Virus record (IMG/VR): IMGVR_UViG_3300037278_000160
Span: 1-33,720 of that record
From: a virus
Reading direction: 5' to 3' (one strand)
Length of the DNA: 33,720 bases
The position numbers and the translations under genes were made by a program. The notes under the pieces are model-generated. The model did no database searches and was not told the origin of the DNA. It saw nothing but the letters and a program-made list of their open reading frames with translations. The first letter of the stretch is position 1. The number at the start of each line of letters is the position of its first letter. Shown piece after piece: positions 1-6,176 of this stretch.

Positions 1-37
1 AATGTATATAGATGGCTGAGTAATACTTCGATCATAT

Positions 38-54
38 GTAGATTATATATCTAC
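38..54. promoter_or_regulatory. Inverted repeat GTAGAT-N5-ATCTAC
   Basis: A perfect 6-bp inverted repeat with an AT-only 5-bp centre lies upstream of the first gene. A related half-site (TAGTAGATAT) follows at about 64-73. The layout fits a small operator, but nothing in the window shows what binds it. Otherwise bases 1-180 hold no gene that I can support. Confidence 0.3.
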
Positions 55-106
55 TCTATATTTAGTAGATATTACGTTTCATAACGGAATTGAAAAGACC
101 CCTTTT

Positions 107-135
107 TTGTCATTAGGTGTAGGGTAATTTAAATT
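107..135 (+). promoter_or_regulatory. Possible promoter for the first gene
   Basis: TTGTCA (107-112), a 17-bp spacer and TAAATT (130-135) form a weak sigma-70-like promoter, 46 bases before the chosen start codon at 181. The region is AT-rich, so a chance match is possible. Confidence 0.35.
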
Positions 136-180
136 TGTATGATAGAATGCAGGTGTTATCTAATACTTTTAGGGGTTATC

Positions 181-720
181 ATGGAACGCAAAGATGCGAT
201 ATTATCTGGATTGAGCAAATATAATACGGGTCGTCAATGTAGATATGGACATATGAGTGATAGATCGACAGCCAGCGGCGCATGTTGTGAATGTGTTAGT
301 GATACTCAAAAGACTATCAGAGCCTCAATTAACGCCAATAAAATTATAAAACCAAGATATAACTTATCCTTGTACACGCAAATAATTTATATAATTATCG
401 ATCCGCGTTATATCGAACAGGTTGGTGCACAATTATCCGCCTATTGTGGATTAATCGACCCCCGTTTTCCAGCAGAAGTGTTCCGTAATTCATTACGGTT
501 TAAGATTGGTTATGGCACAACTTCGCATAAATATTCCATGAATGTCCCAATTGGGCACGATGTGATTGTGCGAGAAATGGCTGCAAATTTACTCGATACG
601 CCGGACCGACGTGCAGAGATGGCGCGCGTGTTGGATCAGGCACGCCGAGAACGTGAGCGGTATGTGCGACAAGTCGAAAAGGACGAATTGGTTAGACCAG
701 CGGGGGAATTGCCGACATAA
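181..720 (+). CDS. Hypothetical protein with N-terminal zinc-binding motif
   Basis: The protein has 179 residues from ATG 181, chosen because AGGGG lies just upstream; an in-frame ATG at 139 has no such site. Residues 17-40 contain C-x4-GH-x3-R-x-TASG-x-CC-x-C. This is the 'CxxGH...R...SG.C..C' zinc-knuckle pattern found at the N-terminus of many phage HNH or endonuclease VII-like proteins. I see no convincing catalytic HNH motif afterwards, so it may be a truncated nuclease or a DNA-binding protein. The C-terminal 40 residues are rich in Arg and Glu and probably helical. It stands alone before the strong promoter at 737. Confidence 0.6.
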   Translation: MERKDAILSGLSKYNTGRQCRYGHMSDRSTASGACCECVSDTQKTIRASINANKIIKPRYNLSLYTQIIYIIIDPRYIEQVGAQLSAYCGLIDPRFPAEVFRNSLRFKIGYGTTSHKYSMNVPIGHDVIVREMAANLLDTPDRRAEMARVLDQARRERERYVRQVEKDELVRPAGELPT

Positions 721-736
721 ATTGTGTATAAAAAGC

Positions 737-765
737 TTGACAAGGTAATTTAGTGTGTATATAAT
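737..765 (+). promoter_or_regulatory. Perfect-consensus sigma-70 promoter
   Basis: TTGACA (737-742), a 17-bp spacer and TATAAT (760-765) match the sigma-70 consensus at all twelve positions. Transcription would begin near 772. The leader ends in ACCGGAGAATC directly before the ATG at 799, an ending shared with the early leaders at 8606, 13617 and 15622. Unlike those three, it carries no TTGAC/GTCAA inverted repeat, so it may be constitutive. Confidence 0.8.
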
Positions 766-798
766 TCACTCATCAACTAAACAAACCGGAGAATCAAA

Positions 799-1044
799 AT
801 GACTACAGCGACATTCATCAGCAAAGACCAAAACTGGCAGGATGGTGCCACCACGTATTGGTTTGTTCTCGATGGCACTGACTACGGAACAGAAAAAACC
901 TTTGAAAACGAAACTTTTGGCGTAGTTGATTGCGCTGGTAAAAAATCAGTTGTGTACGCTGATGGTCAGCCCGTAGCAAACGACTACGAAGCGTCGATAG
1001 TTTTGCGCGATTGCAAAATAACAGACGAAATTATTTTTTCTTAA
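799..1044 (+). CDS. Small conserved phage protein, function unknown
   Basis: This is an 81-residue acidic protein with a strong ribosome site (GGAGAATC) 6 bases before the ATG. The sequence is rich in aromatic and beta-favouring residues (FISKDQNW, TYWFVLDG, YGTEKTF), with two cysteines (VVDCAG, LRDC). It looks like a small all-beta fold. It is the first gene after the consensus promoter and so should be strongly expressed early. I recall similar short proteins in other phages but know no function. Confidence 0.7.
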   Translation: MTTATFISKDQNWQDGATTYWFVLDGTDYGTEKTFENETFGVVDCAGKKSVVYADGQPVANDYEASIVLRDCKITDEIIFS

Positions 1045-1058
1045 ACGGGAGAATCAAA

Positions 1059-1222
1059 ATGTTTAAATATATCGTAGATGCAAGCACAAAAGTCGGTGAT
1101 ACATTCAAACCGACATTTTTAATGAAAAAATAGTCTGGTTAGAATGTGTGGATTTCGGATGCCCTAGGGAATCTATGCTACTTGAACAATTTATTAAAAA
1201 ATATGGGGGAAATAATGACTAA
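1059..1222 (+). pseudogene. Small gene split by a one-base frameshift
   Basis: After GGGAGAATC, the ATG at 1059 opens a 24-codon frame that stops at TAG 1131-1133, right after six A residues. The next frame continues without a stop (KIVWLECVDFGCPRESMLLE...) and ends at TAA 1220-1222, overlapping the next start codon. One extra base in the T5 run near 1115, or a -1 slip on AAA AAA before the TAG, gives a continuous protein of about 54 residues. The tight spacing to both neighbours supports one original gene. It could be a sequencing error, a real null allele or programmed frameshifting. Function unknown. Confidence 0.6.
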
Positions 1223-1505
1223 ATTTATCAACATGCGCGACGGTGAAATAACATTTGATTCTTATAGACTCCCGGACGCGGAATGCACGACTGAAGAAGA
1301 TTTATATAGACGACATGAAAATGGTTCAAAAGCAACGCTTACTGCTGATATTGAGCCAAAACCAGTCGGTAGACCTTCATCGCTGCAAAACGGCAAGCGG
1401 GTCAACGTCTATCTCGACGCGATATCGCTTGACGCTGCTGCAAAACTTGGCAACGGCAATGTGAGCGAGGGTATCAGACTAGCATTACAAAAAAGCATGC
1501 TTTAA
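1215..1505 (+). CDS. Ribbon-helix-helix-like DNA-binding protein
   Basis: The protein has 96 residues, with its start at ATG 1215 behind GGGGGA. An upstream in-frame start at 1146 would overlap the preceding broken gene and has no ribosome site. After a variable N-terminus comes GRPSSLQNGKRVNVYLD, then ISLDAAAKLGNGNVSEGIRLAL. That is a basic beta strand followed by two helices, as in small phage proteins of the ribbon-helix-helix type. It may be a transcription regulator or anti-host protein. Its last 12 codons (from EGIRLAL) are copied three more times downstream in the 47-bp repeat array. Confidence 0.6.
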   Translation: MTKFINMRDGEITFDSYRLPDAECTTEEDLYRRHENGSKATLTADIEPKPVGRPSSLQNGKRVNVYLDAISLDAAAKLGNGNVSEGIRLALQKSML

Positions 1506-1650
1506 TTATCTACGAAGGTATAAGACTGGCATTACAAAAAAGCATGCTTTAATTATCTACGAAGGTATCAGACTAGCATTACAAAAAAGCATGCTTTAAT
1601 TATCTACGAAGGTATAAGACTGGCATTACAAAAAAGCATGCTTTAATTAT
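1470..1650. repeat. Four 47-bp direct repeats in ABAB order
   Basis: Copies begin at 1470, 1517, 1564 and 1611. Types A (GGTATCAGACTAGC) and B (GGTATAAGACTGGC) alternate A-B-A-B. Both bases that differ are synonymous when read as [11 protein letters not shown]-stop, the C-terminus of the preceding gene. Each copy carries the perfect 12-bp palindrome AAAGCATGCTTT. The period is not a multiple of three and each copy has its own stop, so only the first copy is translated as part of the gene. The last copy ends at the 3' end of the opposing methyltransferase, so the array fills the gap between convergent genes. Confidence 0.95.
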
Positions 1651-3169
1651 TCAACTCCATGTAGGATTCTATAAAGATTTGCGCTTGCGGCGCGACGATG
1701 CAGTTGCCGTAGGCGCGCAGCTTGACCATGCGGTTCGTGGGTCGAACGATCCCCAATGAATCTTGTGAGCTACTATTAAATTTAAATTCTCCGAGAGGAA
1801 AGCTAGCGGGGGCATTCTCGTAGATGTTGGGATACGTAGCTTCCGATGCAAACCGTGCCACTGCTGATGACAATAGACGCAAAGCGTTTGCAAATTCTCG
1901 ATGCGATTGTCCTGCCAGTTTTCGTTGATGTGGTGAATTGCAAGTTTGTATGTTTTGCCACAACATTCGCAAGTCTCTTTGAGTGCCATATCGCGCGCTT
2001 GTACCATGCGTTGCGTCCTGCTCTCCCCAATTTTCCCTCGTGTATTCGAGCAGGTAAGCGAGCAAAATCTGCGTTTCATGAACGAGCAGTAATCTTCCTC
2101 CCCACTCAAAAAGGTTCGTGCAATTAACTGTTTCCCGCAACGTTCGCAGAATTTCTCCGGCTTGTGTCTGTAATCTATTCGACGCTTCATTTAACGCATC
2201 CTCGACTTTAATTTTGAGATTGGTGCACAAAGGTCCCATTCGTAAGGGAGCCCCATCAACCATCTGCTGAATTCTGGCCTCAACGGGCCTCCACTTTCCA
2301 TCCCGGCAGAAGAGCCAATCAGCATCTCGCCAGAAGCCGTTAGTCGGGCAGCTTGGGGGTTGTCCCGCAATAGGTTCCGTATGCTGTCTGTGTAGCGATT
2401 GTTCCCTGCCTGATGACCGTTTGTTATGCTGGGGCATGTCGGTGTGTTCGGCCAACCTGCTAAATTGGCAAAGTCCTGCAATCTCACTTGACGCTTTGTC
2501 CCGTCCTCCCGATACATTTCTGTCGGCTGTGGCGCTCGATCGTTGTTGCATGAGGTCGTCGGCCACCCCGCTAACCACACTGTTCGACCCAATAACGCGT
2601 TGATTGGGACGTTTTCGCATTCCGCCCCATCCTTCCAATCTCTTACTGTCGCTGTCGGCCACCCAGTAAAGCCTGTCGCGGATGTGCGGAGCACCGACGC
2701 TCGCAGCCGGAAACGGCACCGCCCCAAAGGCGTAACCCATTCCTTCCAGGTCAGTTTGTACAAGGTCGATCCAAGATTCTGCGTCTTTGCTCGCAACCTG
2801 TTCACCAAAGATAACGTCAGGTTTGCACTGGGTGACGAGGTGGTAGAAGTCAGGCCACAAATGCCGCTCGTCAGCAAACCCAGATTTTTTGCCTGCCGTG
2901 CTGAAAGGTTGGCAGGGGCAAGATGCTGTCCAAACTGGTCTATTGTCATCCCACCCAGCACATCGTAATGCGTAGGACCAGACTGCAACGCCAGCAAACC
3001 AGTGACACTGGATAAAGTTTCTGACATCACTTGGAAGCACATCTTCGATTGATCGTTCATCGACTTCTCCTGGGGCTACAAGCCCCGCCTTGATTAAGTT
3101 TCTAATCCATTGCGCAGCGAGTGGGTCAATCTCATTGTAATAAGCCCATTTTTTAGTTAAAATGTTCAT
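1643..3169 (-). CDS. dcm: DNA (cytosine-5-)methyltransferase, Dcm-like, extended by an insert
   Basis: This enzyme transfers a methyl group from SAM to cytosine C5, usually to hide phage DNA from host restriction. Residues 8-60 carry the AYYNEID...[10 protein letters not shown] phage-type N-terminus. The catalytic motif IV CPCQPFS, the motif VI variant GEQVASKD and [14 protein letters not shown] follow, then a variable recognition region. The C-terminal [20 protein letters not shown] is motif X-like. Motif I reads [11 protein letters not shown] where relatives have FAGIGGWSYAL, which may weaken SAM binding. At 508 codons it is longer than the usual 330-360, because about 500 bases (roughly 1720-2220) encoding an HNH nuclease lie before the last conserved block, yet the frame stays open. 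No good ribosome site precedes the ATG. Confidence 0.8.
   Translation of the reverse strand: MNILTKKWAYYNEIDPLAAQWIRNLIKAGLVAPGEVDERSIEDVLPSDVRNFIQCHWFAGVAVWSYALRCAGWDDNRPVWTASCPCQPFSTAGKKSGFADERHLWPDFYHLVTQCKPDVIFGEQVASKDAESWIDLVQTDLEGMGYAFGAVPFPAASVGAPHIRDRLYWVADSDSKRLEGWGGMRKRPNQRVIGSNSVVSGVADDLMQQRSSATADRNVSGGRDKASSEIAGLCQFSRLAEHTDMPQHNKRSSGREQSLHRQHTEPIAGQPPSCPTNGFWRDADWLFCRDGKWRPVEARIQQMVDGAPLRMGPLCTNLKIKVEDALNEASNRLQTQAGEILRTLRETVNCTNLFEWGGRLLLVHETQILLAYLLEYTRENWGEQDATHGTSARYGTQRDLRMLWQNIQTCNSPHQRKLAGQSHREFANALRLLSSAVARFASEATYPNIYENAPASFPLGEFKFNSSSQDSLGIVRPTNRMVKLRAYGNCIVAPQAQIFIESYMELNN
1669..2190 (-). CDS. HNH endonuclease embedded in the methyltransferase gene
   Basis: The 173-residue frame starts at ATG 2190 with GAGG nine bases upstream. 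Its core holds CERCGKQ...CS..CSN, then [20 protein letters not shown] and [14 protein letters not shown]. These are the paired CxxC zinc sites and the His-His/Asn/His pattern of HNH nucleases. It lies on the same strand as the methyltransferase, one frame away, and begins immediately after the stop of the overlapping open frame at 2191. The last 25 residues ([18 protein letters not shown]) do not look like nuclease but match the tail expected for that overlapping frame. It behaves like a homing-type insertion. A group I intron is possible, but I identified no intron core. Confidence 0.75.
   Translation of the reverse strand: MKRRIDYRHKPEKFCERCGKQLIARTFLSGEEDYCSFMKRRFCSLTCSNTRGKIGESRTQRMVQARDMALKETCECCGKTYKLAIHHINENWQDNRIENLQTLCVYCHQQWHGLHRKLRIPTSTRMPPLAFLSENLNLIVAHKIHWGSFDPRTAWSSCAPTATASSRRKRKSL
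2191..3060 (-). CDS. Long overlapping sense frame with its own family signature
   Basis: This 289-residue frame lies wholly inside the methyltransferase gene, one frame away. It contains [56 protein letters not shown] and [17 protein letters not shown] recall this residue pattern from proteins encoded beside or over cytosine methyltransferase genes in other phages, including the GWPTPT and WLMG-P-EW blocks. It stops exactly where the HNH frame begins, and its expected tail ([11 protein letters not shown]) reappears at the end of the HNH frame. Either both frames are translated, or this frame is conserved only because the methyltransferase constrains it. A ribosome site for ATG 3060 is not obvious, although GGAG lies a few bases upstream. 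Confidence 0.45.
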   Translation of the reverse strand: MNDQSKMCFQVMSETLSSVTGLLALQSGPTHYDVLGGMTIDQFGQHLAPANLSARQAKNLGLLTSGICGLTSTTSSPSANLTLSLVNRLRAKTQNLGSTLYKLTWKEWVTPLGRCRFRLRASVLRTSATGFTGWPTATVRDWKDGAECENVPINALLGRTVWLAGWPTTSCNNDRAPQPTEMYREDGTKRQVRLQDFANLAGWPNTPTCPSITNGHQAGNNRYTDSIRNLLRDNPQAARLTASGEMLIGSSAGMESGGPLRPEFSRWLMGLPYEWDLCAPISKLKSRMR

Positions 3170-3191
3170 TTTAATAGATGGAGTTACGCGT

Positions 3192-3731
3192 ATGTATAGG
3201 AAGGTTTGTAGCCACTGCTCATCCGAGTACGATACAAAGCACTCAAAAAGTCTTTACTGTTCGCAAAAATGCGGGGCAGCGTATCGGTGGTCTGCGTCAG
3301 AAAAAGACACATCAAAACCAAGGGAGTGCTTAGAGTGCAAGAAACAATTTTTTGCAAAGCCAGATGCAAACCAGCAAAGAATTTGCTCGGATGAATGCAG
3401 GAGAACAAGGAATAGCAGGAAGGTTCGCGAGTTCCATTCTGCAAATCCAGACCGTGAAAATTGGTACAGGGCTCGGACGAAAGAAAAGCAACTTCCTGAC
3501 TCAAATCAGATTCGTTTTTTCCGCACAAACCCACTTGCTCCAAGATGTTGCGAGTCATGCGGAGAAACCCGTGTTTTGGAAATCGCACATCGCCCAGAAC
3601 ACGAAAGGAACGGAAAAGGAAGAAGCATTTCAAACTGCAAATGGCCTGAAATGGTTTGGGTGTTATGCCCAACATGCCACCGACTTCTCGACAGAATGAA
3701 CTACCCGCCAAAAGACCTTGGTCTGAAGTAG
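3192..3731 (+). CDS. HNH endonuclease inserted opposite to the methyltransferase genes
   Basis: The protein has 179 residues from ATG 3192, which has GGAG about eight bases upstream; the ATG at 3162 lacks a site. There are two zinc-finger-like units, CSHCSSEY...YCSQKCGAAY and CLECKKQF...ICSDECRR. The nuclease part follows: CCESCGETRVLEIAHRPEHERNGKG...LCPTCHRLLDRM, with the CxxC/CxxC pair and the catalytic AH. It is the only rightward gene in a long leftward block. It sits between a truncated methyltransferase 5' end (3738-3894) and the full-length gene starting at 3169. This placement fits a homing nuclease that interrupted a methyltransferase gene. It needs its own promoter, which I could not identify. 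Confidence 0.8.
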   Translation: MYRKVCSHCSSEYDTKHSKSLYCSQKCGAAYRWSASEKDTSKPRECLECKKQFFAKPDANQQRICSDECRRTRNSRKVREFHSANPDRENWYRARTKEKQLPDSNQIRFFRTNPLAPRCCESCGETRVLEIAHRPEHERNGKGRSISNCKWPEMVWVLCPTCHRLLDRMNYPPKDLGLK

Positions 3732-3737
3732 ATAAGA

Positions 3738-3894
3738 AATGACATTGGCTATATCCGGCAAGATCGCTCGGTTTAACATCTGAAATACTCCTGTTGTCCA
3801 CATGACCTGGCGCAATATGGCCTGCTTTAATTAAATTTTCCAACCATTGGCATACGGTAGGGTCGATCTCGTTGTAGTAAGCGAGATGAGTCAT
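3738..3894 (-). pseudogene. 5' fragment of a second cytosine methyltransferase gene
   Basis: From ATG 3894 the first 54 codons read [12 protein letters not shown]...IKAGHIAPGHVD...YSQCHF. This is clearly homologous to the start of the complete methyltransferase at 3169 but diverged at many positions, so it is not a recent duplication. Homology stops at QCHF, just before the codons for SAM-binding motif I, within about ten bases of the end of the opposing HNH gene. The reading frame then runs on through the antisense of the HNH gene to a stop at 3184, only 15 bases before the ATG of the complete gene. The start overlaps the preceding gene by ATGA. The protein would lack every catalytic motif. 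Confidence 0.75.
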
Positions 3895-4226
3895 GTCTTC
3901 ACCTCATCATTTAGTTGTTCACCAATAGCGGCAGCGAATTTAGCGCATCGTTCGCATCCTTGGCAGTGACCACAATTGCATCCACGCGGGTTATCTCCTG
4001 GACTAAATTGGTCGTCCAGATCATCGCATTCTTTCATTGCGTCATAGCACTCAGGATGCAACTTTACCGTTCCCGCATCACCACCATCAAAATATCGATA
4101 TTTTTTATATGATTCCCCGACTTCAATTTTGTTGGCGCACCAACTGCACCGATGAATTTTCTTAGCAGATTTAACGATTTCAAGTCCGGTTGAACTGCTC
4201 ATATCTTCACCTCTCGACACGTTCAT
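3891..4226 (-). CDS. Cysteine-rich putative zinc-binding protein
   Basis: The protein has 111 residues. The ATG at 4226 has AAAGGAG eight bases upstream; an in-frame ATG at 4202 also has GAGGTG, so two starts may be used. Two clusters are seen: HRCSWCANKIEVGESY...LHPECYDAM, a treble-clef-like CxxC...H..C pattern, and a C-terminal CNCGHCQGCERC. The first is common in small phage and bacterial proteins of unknown role. The C-terminal run CNCGHCxGCExC could bind a second metal. Its stop overlaps the start of the methyltransferase fragment, so the two are translationally coupled. Confidence 0.65.
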   Translation of the reverse strand: MNVSRGEDMSSSTGLEIVKSAKKIHRCSWCANKIEVGESYKKYRYFDGGDAGTVKLHPECYDAMKECDDLDDQFSPGDNPRGCNCGHCQGCERCAKFAAAIGEQLNDEVKT

Positions 4227-4284
4227 GTTTTTGCTCCTTTTCGATTAAAGGTTCACCATCGGATATATTGCGCAAAAACTTATC

Positions 4285-4611
4285 TTAAATTACTGAGTGG
4301 CCGTACTTACCGGCGAGGATGTATTCAACTGCGGCGGGTACGTTCCATTCGGTGCGTAGCAAGTATTTATATGCTTCGTCCTGTTCTACACCCGCCAGTT
4401 CGCATACCGCTTGCACCCTTTCGGTTCTTATATCGAACTCCTCTTGCATTTTGCGGCATTCATCGATCGCTTCGCTTAAAGTATGGCAAGCGGGGGCGGA
4501 TACCATATAGCCGTCTTGTGCTGTTATTCTGTACACGCGCCGCGAAGGTATGTATTCAACACGGAAATCATGGGTTAAGAACTTGGTATTTTTATTGTCG
4601 ACATTAATCAT
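4285..4611 (-). CDS. Hypothetical protein with UBA/TS-N-like C-terminus
   Basis: The protein has 108 residues from ATG 4611. GGAGGG lies seven bases upstream, and that site is itself inside a longer in-frame extension starting at 4626, which argues against the longer form. The N-terminal half looks like a small beta-rich domain (HDFRVEYIPSRRVYRITAQDG). The C-terminal 40 residues (VQAVCELAGVEQDEAYKYLL...NVPAAVEYIL) resemble the three-helix UBA/TS-N fold, in which an xGV/xxx-A turn is followed by W-x-x-xxA. The similarity is by eye only. Function unknown. Confidence 0.55.
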   Translation of the reverse strand: MINVDNKNTKFLTHDFRVEYIPSRRVYRITAQDGYMVSAPACHTLSEAIDECRKMQEEFDIRTERVQAVCELAGVEQDEAYKYLLRTEWNVPAAVEYILAGKYGHSVI

Positions 4612-4681
4612 AATATGACCCTCCATTGCTTTGCTACCACGAGTGCTTGATCAAAACCAAAAAAAACGAATAGCGCGGCGA

Positions 4682-4885
4682 TCACGATTCATCTTCACTA
4701 TTAATCATCCCCTCTAATAACTGCAAAGACACATCGTATTTAACAATCTCAATACAACCAAACACCTCCGCTAAACTTACTTGCCCTGCGTACTTATACA
4801 CAGTCTTTTTTAATTCATCGAGTAGTTCTTCCACTTGTGGATTAAGTCGTTTGTTTGGTGTGAATTTAATTACGTTGTCAGTCAT
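4682..4885 (-). CDS. Small hypothetical phage protein
   Basis: This is a 67-residue, mostly helical protein (MTDNVIKFTPNKR..., then EELLDELKKTVYKYAGQVSLAEVFG). The ATG at 4885 overlaps the stop of the gene before it (ATGA) and has CAGGTGAA upstream, so it is coupled to that gene. The pattern 'xVIxFxP' near the N-terminus recurs in small phage proteins, but I know no function. The 55 bases between this gene and the next contain nothing recognisable. Confidence 0.6.
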   Translation of the reverse strand: MTDNVIKFTPNKRLNPQVEELLDELKKTVYKYAGQVSLAEVFGCIEIVKYDVSLQLLEGMINSEDES

Positions 4886-5313
4886 ATTTTCACCTGTTCA
4901 ATAATGGATTCTGGATCGATTGCAATTATCTTGTCGAAATCTTCTTTGACAAGAGTTGTGCGGATAGTAGACAATTGAATTTCACGGACTTTTTCTTTTA
5001 ATCTCTGATTCTCAGAAATTAATTTATCTAGCTCGGCGCTTAAGGTTGGCTGCAATCTAATTTCAAGCGGTTCTTTTGATTCGGCACTGTTTAAAACTGC
5101 TGAAAAGTTTTCTGCTTTTGCTACTGCAATCTCTATTTTTAGTCCAGCAACAAGCTGCACAATATGCTCACACAGAGCAGGCTCGATAATTAAATGTCTT
5201 GTATCAGGTTTGCACCATAGCTGAGCCACCACTTGTCTTGCATCAGCAATCCAAGGGGCTTTTGTATAGTTTAGTTCGCAGTCATCATCTCTTGGATTTT
5301 GCGGGTCGCTCAT
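4882..5313 (-). CDS. Hypothetical protein with coiled coil
   Basis: The 143-residue protein has AAGGATG before its ATG. Residues about 88-115 (LSAELDKLISENQRLKEKVREIQ) have heptad spacing of Leu and Ile typical of a coiled coil. The final segment, EDFDKIIAIDPESIIEQV, resembles the end of the next upstream gene (FDSIDPDEILKRM), so the two may be distant paralogues that share a C-terminal module. It is embedded in a run of genes with 4-base overlaps. Function unknown. Confidence 0.6.
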   Translation of the reverse strand: MSDPQNPRDDDCELNYTKAPWIADARQVVAQLWCKPDTRHLIIEPALCEHIVQLVAGLKIEIAVAKAENFSAVLNSAESKEPLEIRLQPTLSAELDKLISENQRLKEKVREIQLSTIRTTLVKEDFDKIIAIDPESIIEQVKI

Positions 5314-5612
5314 GGTGTCATCCTTTTCAGTATTTCATCAGGGTCGATGCTATCAAAAGTGCGAAGTGAAACTGGGCTATCTATATATTCTTTAGCATAT
5401 TTTATCGTCGCCCATATCGCAGCCAGTTGTAACTCACGTACTTGTTCTTCACTGTAAAGTGGAATAACCCAACCTTCATATTTAGGTCCATTTTGAGCGT
5501 AATAATCAATTCGATAAGATTCGTTATTTTCGTAAAGACGAAGTTCATAACTACCTTCCCCGTCAAAAGTCGCCCACGCAAACGGCTCTGCTTGTTTGAT
5601 TGTGTCAGTCAT
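5310..5612 (-). CDS. Conserved phage hypothetical protein
   Basis: The protein has 100 residues from ATG 5612. TGGAGCG lies upstream, whereas the longer frame to 5636 would start with GTG and has no site. The N-terminus reads EPFAWATFDGEGSYELRLYENNESYRIDYYAQNGPKYEGWVIPLYSEEQ; 'EPxAW..FDGEG' and 'W..PLY' are familiar from many small phage early proteins of unknown role. The C-terminus (FDSIDPDEILKRM) resembles that of the following gene. ATGA overlaps at both ends place it firmly in the operon. Confidence 0.65.
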   Translation of the reverse strand: MTDTIKQAEPFAWATFDGEGSYELRLYENNESYRIDYYAQNGPKYEGWVIPLYSEEQVRELQLAAIWATIKYAKEYIDSPVSLRTFDSIDPDEILKRMTP

Positions 5613-5707
5613 TTCAACGCTCCACATTTTGAACACATCATTACGTATTTCACTCCAGTTTGCAGCATTGGATTTACTGGGCAGAGTGATGTTAATTTTG
5701 TTCGCAT
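5609..5707 (-). CDS. Possible 32-residue CxxC microprotein
   Basis: The frame ATG 5707 to TGA 5609 encodes 32 residues ending VKYVMMCSKCGALK. It fills the otherwise empty stretch between two operon genes. It starts 14 bases after the previous stop and ends in an ATGA overlap with the next start, exactly like its neighbours. One CxxC motif and one further Cys could hold a metal. The ribosome site is poor (AGG touches the ATG), so expression would rely on coupling. It could also be a chance frame. Confidence 0.4.
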   Translation of the reverse strand: MRTKLTSLCPVNPMLQTGVKYVMMCSKCGALK

Positions 5708-5720
5708 CCTATTAGCGCAG

Positions 5721-6008
5721 TCATTTCGTTCTCGCTTCCAAAATTTTAGTTGCAGTCTTTATAAGATACGCTTTGGCAGCATCGCTGTATTCGTCCTGTG
5801 CAGCGTTTAAGGCTTCCAGAATAAGTTCATCCTGATTTTTTCTTTCAGCATTGTTATGCTGCGCGACCAATTCGGCAAATCGGGTGAGTTCTGGTTCAAG
5901 ATTCTGCCCTGCTACGCAAGAGAAAATCCCTGTAAAGCCGGATACATTAAATGTCACTTCCTGAAATCCTGCGGCTGTTGCCAGCTTCAATATATCGGCT
6001 TGGTTCAT
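5721..6008 (-). CDS. Small helical phage protein
   Basis: The 95-residue protein has GAGGATTG before the ATG, which overlaps the previous stop. It opens with ADILKLATAAGFQEVTF, a pattern typical of short phage early proteins ('ILxLAxxAGF'), followed by LTRFAELVAQHNNAERKNQ and an alpha-helical tail. It is probably cytosolic and all-helical after residue 40. No catalytic motif was seen and the function is unknown. Confidence 0.65.
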   Translation of the reverse strand: MNQADILKLATAAGFQEVTFNVSGFTGIFSCVAGQNLEPELTRFAELVAQHNNAERKNQDELILEALNAAQDEYSDAAKAYLIKTATKILEARTK

Positions 6009-6175
6009 TTCGCATCAATCCTCGTAGCCAGTTCGACAAATTCCAAACGTCGAATTTCATCATTTATATCAATAATTGCCCATTTATGAAGCGCAAGTTG
6101 ATGCTCCAAATGTCCGCGCGCGGCAATCAAACGTTTTATTTTCCAACTAAGAAACAATTGTGCAATTTTAGTCAT
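6005..6175 (-). CDS. Small helical protein
   Basis: The protein has 56 residues from ATG 6175, one base after the stop of the preceding gene (TAA-A-ATG). The longer version to 6217 would need a TTG start and overlap that gene. The sequence MTKIAQLFLSWKIKRLIAARGHLEHQLALHKWAI is amphipathic and basic, likely two helices with coiled-coil character. Its stop overlaps the next ATG. Function unknown. Confidence 0.55.
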   Translation of the reverse strand: MTKIAQLFLSWKIKRLIAARGHLEHQLALHKWAIIDINDEIRRLEFVELATRIDAK

Positions 6176-6176
6176 T

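Noticed and set aside
1720-2220. Group I intron in the methyltransferase gene
   Set aside because: Not excluded, but the methyltransferase frame stays open throughout, most of the insert is the HNH frame, and I could not identify an intron core by eye.
1846-2968. Plus-strand ORFs opposite the methyltransferase gene
   Set aside because: No family motifs or ribosome sites; antisense shadows.
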